DNA from: Bacteroidetes bacterium UBA5543
GTDB taxonomy: Bacteria > Bacteroidota > Bacteroidia > Chitinophagales > Chitinophagaceae
DNA: 5,577 nucleotides
Reading direction: 5' to 3'
NCBI GenBank assembly: GCA_002423665.1
Contig: DINJ01000110.1
Location: 3,672-9,248 of the forward strand
In this document: in pieces, positions 1-5,491 of the stretch
Numbering within the stretch: the stretch's first letter is position 1
How the letters are laid out: each line of letters opens with the position of its first letter
Made by a program: the position numbers and the translations under genes
The notes under the pieces: model-generated
Told to the model about the DNA's origin: nothing
The model's database searches: none
Seen by the model: the letters and a program-made list of their open reading frames with translations, nothing else

Positions 1-40
1 GCACCAGGAATTGCAGTGCCAGCCGGGTGCGTATGTTCAT
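1..40 (-). CDS. N-terminal fragment of a probable sensor histidine kinase (cut by window edge)
   Basis: On the minus strand an ATG at 40-38 overlaps the TGA stop of the response regulator (39-37) as ATGA, the classic arrangement for translational coupling. The 13 complete codons read MNIRTRLALQFLV: a short basic start running into a hydrophobic stretch, as expected for the first membrane segment of a sensor kinase. The kinase identity is inferred from position directly after an OmpR-family regulator and from this N-terminus. No kinase domain is visible, so the signal sensed cannot be stated. Confidence 0.6.
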   Translation of the reverse strand, partial: MNIRTRLALQFLV

Positions 41-717
41 GGGTTCGCCGTAAGGATGTACCCGAGTCCCACACGGGTGTGGATCAGCTTCGTTCCGAAA
101 TCACGGTCCACTTTCTTGCGCAACAACTTCACGTAGGCCTCCACCACGTTGGTTCCTGTGTTGAAGTCGATGTCCCACACGCGTTCACTGATGAGCGATC
201 GGGAAAGCACGCGCTCCGGGTTACGCAAGAAGAACTCCATAAGGGCATATTCCTTCGCGGTCAGCGCGATGTTCTTACCCTCGCGGACCACCATCTTTTG
301 TTTCAGGTCCAGTTCCAGTCCGCCATAGCTCAAGCGCTCCGCGGTCTCCGTTACTGCGTTGCCGCGTCGGGTAAGTGAACGTATCCGTGCTAGCAGCTCT
401 TGGAATTCGAACGGCTTCACGAGGTAATCATCTGCCCCGGCGTCCAGTCCGAGCACCTTATCGTCCGTGGTACCCAAAGCGGTCAGCATCAGGATCGGCA
501 TGCCGCCCCCGGCCAGTCGGATCGCCCGACAGCAATCTATCCCGTCCATGATCGGTAGCACGCGGTCCAGGACCACCAGGTCCACGGCCTCTTCTATGGC
601 CAAGCGCTTGCCCATCTGCCCGTCGTAGGCGTTCAGCACGTCGTACCCGCTTTCTTCCAAGCCTTGCTTCAGGAATGCGGCCACCTTCGGCTCATCTTCA
701 ACAACGAGAATACGCAT
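37..717 (-). CDS. OmpR/PhoB-family two-component response regulator
   Basis: This is a DNA-binding response regulator of 226 aa, the usual length for the family. The receiver domain (about residues 1-115) has the acidic pair E7/D8, phosphoacceptor D51 in VVLDRVLP, T79 and K101 in the VKPF motif. The winged-helix effector domain (about 125-224) has the typical LTAKEYALMEFFLRNP segment (152-167), then NVVEAYVKLLRKKVD and the C-terminal TRVGLGYIL. All key phosphorylation residues are intact, so it should be a working phospho-switch acting on promoters in the cytoplasm. The start is the first ATG of a standard MRILVVEDE N-terminus. Its stop overlaps the start of a probable sensor kinase by 4 bases. 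GC content is high (about 60% in one hand-counted 60-base line). Isoleucine is mostly ATC (8 of 12), unlike the ATA-rich genes further right. The regulon is unknown; CusR/RagR-like regulators look similar, but metal sensing cannot be claimed. Confidence 0.96.
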   Translation of the reverse strand: MRILVVEDEPKVAAFLKQGLEESGYDVLNAYDGQMGKRLAIEEAVDLVVLDRVLPIMDGIDCCRAIRLAGGGMPILMLTALGTTDDKVLGLDAGADDYLVKPFEFQELLARIRSLTRRGNAVTETAERLSYGGLELDLKQKMVVREGKNIALTAKEYALMEFFLRNPERVLSRSLISERVWDIDFNTGTNVVEAYVKLLRKKVDRDFGTKLIHTRVGLGYILTANP

Positions 718-721
718 GGTT

Positions 722-729
722 CAAATCTA
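722..729 (-). promoter_or_regulatory. Putative Bacteroidota -7 element for the response regulator operon
   Basis: The minus strand reads TAGATTTG, an exact match to the Bacteroidota -7 consensus TAnnTTTG, in an otherwise GC-rich stretch. It ends only 4 bases before the ATG, so transcription would begin at or next to the start codon and the mRNA would be leaderless or nearly so. A convincing -33 TTTG is not seen at the right distance; the closest is TTAC at 755-752. This is therefore a tentative call. Confidence 0.35.
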
Positions 730-778
730 GCAAGGCGGGATCCTGGTCGCCGTAATTGGTGGTCTTGGGATGGAAAAC

Positions 779-806
779 CGAGAAGGCCCGTCCCCGGGCC
801 TTCTCG
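779..806 (-). terminator. 12-bp perfect hairpin, possible intrinsic terminator facing the regulator
   Basis: The left arm CGAGAAGGCCCG and right arm CGGGCCTTCTCG pair perfectly over 12 bp around a 4-base TCCC loop. Read on the minus strand the hairpin is followed by GGTTTTCC, a short T run; read on the plus strand no T run follows. It is therefore best read as a weak intrinsic terminator for minus-strand transcription coming from the right, or an insulating hairpin upstream of the regulator promoter. No minus-strand gene that it could terminate was recognised in 807-1007. Confidence 0.4.
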
Positions 807-1007
807 TAACCAATACGGTGAGCGGCTGTTCGTATTCTTCGGTCCTCGGCCCTCCCAAGCCGATCGCCGTACGACCAATTGGACCTAACTCCTTGTGGAT
901 TCGCCGTTCACCGATACCTTATGGGCGACAAAGCTCCAATGCCCTGTTGAAGTTCCGCGGGCATGGACATGAAAAAGTCGTGAAATCTCACCTTTCAACC
1001 TGCAAAC

Positions 1008-1997
1008 ATGCGCTATCGACGTCTAGGTTCCTCCGGCCTTCAAGTTTCAGAACTTTCTCTCGGCTCTTGGCTGACCTTCGGTAAGCAGATCGGCGACCCC
1101 GTTGCCGAGAAGCTCATGAAAGTGGCCTATGACGGGGGCATCAACTTCTTCGACAATGCGGAGATATACTCCCGCGGCGAGTCGGAAAAAATGATGGGTC
1201 GTGTGCTGAAAAGCAAAAACTGGGAGCGCTCCTCCTATGTGGTATCCAGCAAAGTATTTTTTGGCTGGCGGGGTGAGGCCAACAAACCCAACCAGACAGG
1301 CCTCAGCCGCAAGCATATAACAGAGGCTTGTGACGAAGCGCTGGGGCGCCTGCAGGTTGATTACCTGGATTTGTTCTACTGCCACCGCCCAGACAAGAAC
1401 GTGCCGATAGAAGAAGTGGTATGGACCATGAACCACCTGATACAAAGGGGTAAAATACTCTACTGGGGCACCAGCGAGTGGAGCGGCCCCGAGATAATGG
1501 AAGCCCATATGGTAGCCCGCGAGCTGCGCCTGATAGGCCCTGCCGTAGAGCAGCCTGAATACAACCTCTTCAAGCGGGATAAGATGGAAGTGGATTATTA
1601 TACCATATTCAAAAATATAGGTATGGGCACCACCATCTGGAGCCCCCTGGCATCGGGACTGCTAACAGGTAAATACAACGATGGCATTCCCGAGGGTTCG
1701 CGCCTGGGGCTGCAGGGTTTCGACTGGCTGAAAGACCGGGTAATGACCGACGAAAAGATTGCCCGTGTGCGCGACCTGGCCACTGTGGCTAAAGACTTGG
1801 GCACTTCGCTGGCCACCTTGTCTATAGCATGGTGCATCCGCAATCCTAATGTAACCAGTGCTATATTGGGTGCGACTAAGGAAGAACAGTTACTGGAAAA
1901 CCTGAAGGCGCTGGACGTAGTACCCAAACTGACGGATGAGGTGATGGAACGGATAGATACTGTAATGGGTACAAAGCCTAATATGCCGCAGTATTAA
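1008..1997 (+). CDS. Aldo/keto reductase, Kv-channel beta-subunit / YghZ-like
   Basis: This is a complete 329-aa NAD(P)H-dependent aldo/keto reductase, a cytoplasmic (alpha/beta)8-barrel oxidoreductase that reduces aldehydes or ketones. The full catalytic tetrad is visible: D49 and Y54 in FFDNAEIY, K82 in SSKVFF and H126 in YCHRPD. The segment YWGTSEWS (152-159) and the loop around WSPLASGLLTGKY (211-223) are typical of the Kv-beta/YghZ branch. The C-terminal NVTSAILGAT (281-290) lies in the region that binds the cofactor phosphate/adenosine. Length is normal for the branch. The start gives the standard MRYRRLGSSGLQVS N-terminus; no Shine-Dalgarno is present, as is common in Bacteroidota. It stands alone: divergent from the regulator, with a 73-bp gap before the next gene. 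Codons 1-45 differ from the rest (mixed CTT/CTC/CTA leucines and ATC isoleucines, then mostly CTG and ATA). The natural substrate is unknown. Confidence 0.95.
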   Translation: MRYRRLGSSGLQVSELSLGSWLTFGKQIGDPVAEKLMKVAYDGGINFFDNAEIYSRGESEKMMGRVLKSKNWERSSYVVSSKVFFGWRGEANKPNQTGLSRKHITEACDEALGRLQVDYLDLFYCHRPDKNVPIEEVVWTMNHLIQRGKILYWGTSEWSGPEIMEAHMVARELRLIGPAVEQPEYNLFKRDKMEVDYYTIFKNIGMGTTIWSPLASGLLTGKYNDGIPEGSRLGLQGFDWLKDRVMTDEKIARVRDLATVAKDLGTSLATLSIAWCIRNPNVTSAILGATKEEQLLENLKALDVVPKLTDEVMERIDTVMGTKPNMPQY

Positions 1998-2070
1998 TTC
2001 GTTTGTAAAACTGACAGGAGCATTACAATTAGTGGCATAAATATTGTGAGTTAGAAATCAAATTCAACTT

Positions 2071-2874
2071 ATGAACAAACCTATAATCATTGCATTTATC
2101 CTGCTGCTAATTGGCATAGCGTCTTGTAAAAAAGAAGAAACGACAAAAAATAAAAATAATATGCGGCTCGTTCGTCATGAATTTGATAACGGGTATTGGA
2201 CTCATTATTTTGAATATAATGAAGATGGGAAAGTATCAATACACAGGGATTTTCGCCCACCGGTAGATACAGCCAACCCTGTCCCCAGGGTTATTGTTAC
2301 TGAATTTTTTTACGGGAAAAACGGCAAGCTATCCTCTCAAAGAACAAATGTATTTGATGAACGGATTATGCAGGAAACATATGAGTACGATAGTAACGAC
2401 AGGTTGGTCAGGTTTATTTCAGTAGACGACACCGGGCTTGTCTGGTTAAGAATAGAGTATACATACGGTGCTGATGATATAGAAGTAAAAACATATGGCG
2501 ACCCCAAGAATCCTCAATTTGTCATTGAAGAAAAATACCATTTAGACGCTAATGGCAACGTAGACAAATCATACAGAAAAGACCCCAATGGTGTCTATTA
2601 TAAAACGGCTTACAATACAACTTATGATGGTAAGAAATCACCATATGCTACGGTAAAGGGCTTAGAAAGACTCGGGTATTTTGAGCATTATTCCGTTCCA
2701 AATTTGTTTATCAACTCAAATAATATCATTAGTTACACACAAGACTATGGTTCAGGTAGTTCTGCGTCAACTGACAGTAAGTCATTTCAGTACACATATA
2801 ACAAGGAAGGTTACGTGACATATCGAACGGCAAACGGGCAATTCGGGGATAAATATACTTATGAAACATATTGA
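2071..2874 (+). CDS. Lipoprotein with YD-like beta-hairpin repeats, function unknown
   Basis: The 267-aa product starts with a lipoprotein signal peptide: a lysine, a hydrophobic core (residues 5-17) and the lipobox IASC with Cys19 as the lipidation site. Residues after the cysteine read KKEETTKN; in Bacteroidota, lysine plus acidic residues just after the cysteine act as a lipoprotein export signal, so exposure on the cell surface is plausible. The mature part holds at least six irregular units of the type aromatic-x-Y followed by a G/D-K/R turn: near 46-56 (YFEYNEDGKVS), 79-87, 103-113 (TYEYDSNDRLV), 129-138, 155-164 and 239-250. This resembles RHS/YD-type or DUF4595-like beta repeats of Bacteroidota lipoproteins. 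No catalytic motif was seen. The gene is much more AT-rich than its neighbours (35-38% GC in two hand-counted 60-base lines). No clear promoter or terminator was found; it may be recently acquired accessory cargo. Confidence 0.85.
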   Translation: MNKPIIIAFILLLIGIASCKKEETTKNKNNMRLVRHEFDNGYWTHYFEYNEDGKVSIHRDFRPPVDTANPVPRVIVTEFFYGKNGKLSSQRTNVFDERIMQETYEYDSNDRLVRFISVDDTGLVWLRIEYTYGADDIEVKTYGDPKNPQFVIEEKYHLDANGNVDKSYRKDPNGVYYKTAYNTTYDGKKSPYATVKGLERLGYFEHYSVPNLFINSNNIISYTQDYGSGSSASTDSKSFQYTYNKEGYVTYRTANGQFGDKYTYETY

Positions 2875-2988
2875 ATATCATGTGTTATACCTAACTCTGC
2901 CTCCATAACCAATCTCAGTGCTTGTTTTTCAAAAGAACCGTATAAAATGTCTTGGCATTGAGGGGTTTTTCCATGTTTATCAGGCTGT

Positions 2989-3023
2989 TTTGCACAAAAC
3001 CACCTGTTCTTTTTATATTTTTG
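2989..3023 (+). promoter_or_regulatory. Putative Bacteroidota promoter for the ammonia-lyase gene
   Basis: A -33 box TTTG (2989-2992) is followed after 23 bases by TATTTTTG (3016-3023), an exact match to TAnnTTTG. The spacing is at the long end of the accepted range. Transcription would begin near 3028-3030, which leaves a leader of about 30 bases before the codons where the conserved lyase N-terminus begins (about 3057-3066). This placement fits a lyase start upstream of the GTG at 3126. Confidence 0.55.
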
Positions 3024-3053
3024 CAACCTTTACAAAGCATATCCCTTAACTGA

Positions 3054-3125
3054 TATATAATAGCACTGGGTGGCAAGCCGTTAGATTTAGATGCATTTGA
3101 ACAGATAGTCCTGTACCAGAAGGAG
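3054..3125 (+). other. In-frame N-terminal extension of the ammonia-lyase lacking a standard start codon
   Basis: Upstream of the GTG at 3126 the lyase frame stays open back to the TGA at 3051-3053. The 24 codons give YIIALGGKPLDLDAF (3054-3098), then EQIVLYQKE, which matches the expected N-terminal helix region of this family. The remembered Flavobacterium johnsoniae tyrosine ammonia-lyase has the similar EYLSLEEFEAII here. No ATG, GTG or TTG occurs in frame. The candidates are ATA at 3057 or 3060 and CTG at 3066. Either a rare start codon is used or an ATG has been changed to ATA by mutation or sequencing error. The full protein would be about 515-518 aa, against roughly 506 aa recalled for the Flavobacterium enzyme. 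Confidence 0.7.
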
Positions 3126-4610
3126 GTGAACCTGACCGCCTCTGCGGTAAAGGAGGCTACCCGCAGTTACGAGTTCCTCAAAACTTTTTCGCAGGATAAA
3201 CTGATATACGGTATCAATACCGGCTTCGGCCCTATGGCGCAATACCGCATCAACGATGAGGACAAGAAGAGCTTGCAGTACAACCTTATCCGCAGCCATG
3301 CCTCGGGCATGGGCGAAAAGCTGAACAGCCTGCAAAGCCGGGCTATGATGCTGGCGCGCCTGCATACGCTGGTGTTGGGCTACTCGGGTGTTCACCCCGA
3401 CCTGGTGCAGCTGATGACCGACCTCATCAACCACGAGGCTTACCCCGTTATATATGCCCACGGTGGCGTAGGTGCCAGCGGCGACCTGGTACAGTTGGCG
3501 CACCTGGCATTGGGCCTGATAGGTGAAGGAATGTTCTTGTACCAGGGCGATATCGTTCCTGCACAGGACGTGTACCAGCAGCTTGGCCTGAAACCACTGG
3601 ATATAAATGGTCGCGAGGGCCTGGCGTTGATGAACGGCACTTCGTCTATGACGGGCATAGGTGGTATCAACGTGATACGCGCGCACAGGCTGGTGGTATG
3701 GAGCATGTTGCTATCGCTGATGGTGAACGAGATGATGGAAGCCTATGACGACCACTTCTCTGCCGAGCTGAACAATGTAAAGAAACACAACGGCCAGCGC
3801 GCCGTGGCCGAGTGGATGCGCATACTGGGCGACGACAGCCGCCTGATGCGTAAACGCCACGAGCACCTGTACGATAAGAAAGTAACCGAAACTGTAGTAG
3901 AAGACAAAGTGCAGGAGTATTACTCGCTGCGCTGCGTGCCGCAGATACTGGGGCCGATATTTGATACGGTGTTGAATGCGGAAAAAGTGATAGTGGACGA
4001 GTTGAACTCGGTAAATGACAACCCCGTAGTTGACTATAAGAACCAGAACATATTTCACGGTGGAAACTTCCACGGCGACTATGTGGCGCTGGAAATGGAT
4101 AAGCTGAAAATAGTAGTGACCAAACTGTCTATGCTATCAGAGCGCCAGTTGAACTTTTTGCTGAACCCCGCGCTCAACAAGAAGCTGCCCGCATTTGCTA
4201 ATGCAGGCAGGCTGGGGCTCAACTTCGGTATACAGGGTATGCAATACCCCGCTACATCTACCACGGCAGAAAACCAGACACTGAGCAATCCCGTGTATAT
4301 ACACAGCATACCCAACAACAACGACAACCAGGATATAGTGAGCATGGGTACCAACGCAGCTATGCTCTGCGCCCGTGTGATAGACAATACTTATGAAGTG
4401 CTGGCGGTAGAAGCTGCCGCATTGGTGCAGGCGATAGATATACGTGGCATAGCCGACAGGTTAGCACCCGCTACCCGCTGGATGTACGATGGCGTGCGCA
4501 ATCATTTCCCTTTCTTTAAAGAGGATTTTTCAGCATCATCGCATCTGCAGGCTGTTAAGACATGGATGAAGGATACGGATATAGTAGCGCAGTTTAAGAA
4601 GAAGATTTAA
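3126..4610 (+). CDS. MIO-dependent aromatic amino acid ammonia-lyase, probably tyrosine ammonia-lyase (HAL/PAL family)
   Basis: The enzyme removes ammonia from an aromatic amino acid; with tyrosine it yields 4-coumarate, the aryl starter of flexirubin pigments. Residues are numbered from the GTG at 3126 (494 aa). The ASG triad that cyclises into the MIO electrophile is A117-S118-G119 in GGVGASGDL. Catalytic Y29 lies in YGINTGFGP. Other family signatures are NGTSSMTG (170-177), YYSLRCVPQ (265-273), NDNP (297-300), FHGGNFHGD (310-318) and NNNDNQDIVSMG (397-408). The pocket dipeptide is S57-H58 (RSHASG), as in histidine lyases, but Q402 replaces the glutamate that histidine lyases use to hold the imidazole, which favours tyrosine. 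The sequence closely resembles the F. johnsoniae tyrosine ammonia-lyase as I remember it. The GTG start is only the first standard start; conserved sequence continues upstream (see 3054-3125), so the true N-terminus is probably longer. The AAGGAGGTGA around it is coding sequence that merely looks like a ribosome site. A FabG gene follows 148 bases downstream. A hutH role in histidine breakdown is less likely, since no other hut gene is present. Confidence 0.93.
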   Translation: MNLTASAVKEATRSYEFLKTFSQDKLIYGINTGFGPMAQYRINDEDKKSLQYNLIRSHASGMGEKLNSLQSRAMMLARLHTLVLGYSGVHPDLVQLMTDLINHEAYPVIYAHGGVGASGDLVQLAHLALGLIGEGMFLYQGDIVPAQDVYQQLGLKPLDINGREGLALMNGTSSMTGIGGINVIRAHRLVVWSMLLSLMVNEMMEAYDDHFSAELNNVKKHNGQRAVAEWMRILGDDSRLMRKRHEHLYDKKVTETVVEDKVQEYYSLRCVPQILGPIFDTVLNAEKVIVDELNSVNDNPVVDYKNQNIFHGGNFHGDYVALEMDKLKIVVTKLSMLSERQLNFLLNPALNKKLPAFANAGRLGLNFGIQGMQYPATSTTAENQTLSNPVYIHSIPNNNDNQDIVSMGTNAAMLCARVIDNTYEVLAVEAAALVQAIDIRGIADRLAPATRWMYDGVRNHFPFFKEDFSASSHLQAVKTWMKDTDIVAQFKKKI

Positions 4611-4669
4611 TGTGCTAATAGGATAACCCCGCCACAGCGGGACAAGTTGCGGCAATGCGATAATATCAA

Positions 4670-4702
4670 TTCGCCACTTTTAGGTTTTGACTTTTACTTT
4701 TG
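4670..4702 (+). promoter_or_regulatory. Putative Bacteroidota promoter for the fabG-like gene
   Basis: TACTTTTG (4695-4702) matches TAnnTTTG exactly. A one-mismatch -33 box, TTCG (4670-4673), lies 21 bases upstream. Transcription would begin near 4707-4710, leaving a leader of about 50 bases before the ATG at 4759. This suggests that the reductase can be transcribed separately from the lyase despite sharing its direction and probable pathway. The weak -33 box limits confidence. Confidence 0.45.
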
Positions 4703-4758
4703 AACCGAGTTTGCGAGTTCATGAGTGCCATTAAATAATAATTGACCTACGAATAATT

Positions 4759-5490
4759 ATGAAGAAGTACGCATTGGTTACAGGTGGTTCACGCGGAATA
4801 GGTAAGGCTTGCTGCATCAAGCTGGCGGAGATGGGGTATAACGTCCTGGTGAACTACAAGGGCAATAAAGAAGCTGCTGTGGAAACGGCATCGCTCGTAC
4901 GCGAGTACGGCGTAAGCGCCCAGATACTGCAATTTGACGTAGCCAATAAAGAAGAAGTGAAACACGCCATCATCACCTGGCAGGAGCAGCACAACGACTG
5001 TATGGTGGAAGTGCTGGTGAACAACGCCGGTGTACGCCAGGATACACTGATGATGAGCATGACCGACGAGCAGTGGGAGAGTGTGCTGGATACAAGCCTG
5101 CAAGGCATGTACCATGTTACCAAACAGGTGCTCAACCAGATGCTGATGAACCGCTACGGCCGCATCATCAATATGGTGTCCCTCAGCGGACTGAAAGGCC
5201 AGCCCGGACAAGTAAACTACTCTGCCGCCAAAGCAGGTATGATAGGTGCTACCAAAGCACTGGCGCAGGAAATAGCCAAGCGTAATGTAACCGTCAACGC
5301 AATAGCTCCCGGCTTTATCAAAACCGATATGACCGAAGAGCTGAACGAAGGCGACCTGAAAAAAATGATACCCATGCAGCGCTTCGGCGAGGTGCAGGAA
5401 GTAGCCGACCTGGTAGGTTTCTTAGCCTCTAAGAGCGCGGGCTACATCACCGGGCAGGTGGTGTCTATCAATGGGGGGTTGTATACCTAG
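4759..5490 (+). CDS. fabG: 3-oxoacyl-ACP reductase of the FabG/SDR family, probably polyene-pathway specific
   Basis: This is a 243-aa short-chain dehydrogenase of classical FabG length. It would reduce 3-oxoacyl-ACP to 3-hydroxyacyl-ACP with NADPH in the cytoplasm. The Rossmann glycine motif TGGSRGIG spans 8-15, NNAG spans 88-91, and S141, Y154 (NYSAAKAG) and K158 of the catalytic tetrad are present, followed by APGFIKTDM (183-191) and the C-terminal TGQVVSINGG. The tetrad asparagine, normally in a DTNL-type segment, is Ser113 here (DTSLQG). From memory the same DTSL segment occurs in FabG-like proteins of Bacteroidota flexirubin/aryl polyene clusters, so this may mark a subfamily rather than a defect. 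The start MKKYALVTGG is the normal FabG N-terminus; AT-rich sequence precedes it and there is no Shine-Dalgarno. Position after a tyrosine-lyase-like gene supports a role in reducing the growing polyene chain rather than housekeeping fatty acids, but the housekeeping role cannot be excluded. Confidence 0.93.
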   Translation: MKKYALVTGGSRGIGKACCIKLAEMGYNVLVNYKGNKEAAVETASLVREYGVSAQILQFDVANKEEVKHAIITWQEQHNDCMVEVLVNNAGVRQDTLMMSMTDEQWESVLDTSLQGMYHVTKQVLNQMLMNRYGRIINMVSLSGLKGQPGQVNYSAAKAGMIGATKALAQEIAKRNVTVNAIAPGFIKTDMTEELNEGDLKKMIPMQRFGEVQEVADLVGFLASKSAGYITGQVVSINGGLYT

Positions 5491-5491
5491 C

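Larger units (their letters stand above)
718..1007. other. GC-rich intergenic region between the divergent regulator and aldo/keto reductase genes
   Basis: These 290 bases separate two divergently oriented genes. Apart from the hairpin at 779-806 and the -7-like box next to the regulator, nothing was recognised. Open frames crossing it on both strands are short and their translations resemble no known protein. No TAnnTTTG element was found in front of the aldo/keto reductase, although that gene must be transcribed from here. Composition resembles the response regulator side rather than the genes to the right. Confidence 0.6.

Noticed and set aside
751..882. Scattered AATTGGT / ACCAATT inverted repeats (754-760 and 874-880) as operator sites
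   Set aside because: Seven-base arms 113 bases apart are expected by chance, and no matching spacing or repetition supports a binding site.
770..1084. Plus-strand 104-codon open frame across the intergenic region
   Set aside because: It runs through the hairpin and into the aldo/keto reductase gene in another frame, and its translation has no recognisable features. It looks like a chance frame in GC-rich DNA.
1047..1508. Long minus-strand frames opposite the aldo/keto reductase, lyase and FabG genes
   Set aside because: They are antisense shadows of well-supported genes, rich in His/Val/Leu runs typical of complementary frames, with no domain signatures.
2002..2046. TTTG (2002-2005) and TAAATATTG (2038-2046) as a promoter for the lipoprotein
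   Set aside because: The second box does not match TAnnTTTG and the spacing of about 32 bases is too long.
3118..3128. AGAAGGAGGTG as a Shine-Dalgarno sequence and start of the lyase at GTG 3126
   Set aside because: The purine run overlaps the GTG itself, so there is no spacing for ribosome binding, and the upstream codons encode conserved lyase sequence (KEV). It is most likely coincidental coding sequence.
3126..4610. Calling the lyase hutH
   Set aside because: Histidine utilisation genes are absent nearby, Q402 replaces the histidine-binding Glu, and the overall sequence is closer to the Flavobacterium tyrosine lyase.
4628..4641. Hairpin CCCGC-CACA-GCGGG downstream of the lyase as a terminator
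   Set aside because: The stem is only 5 bp and is followed by ACAAGTTGCGG, with no T run, so it does not support a terminator call.
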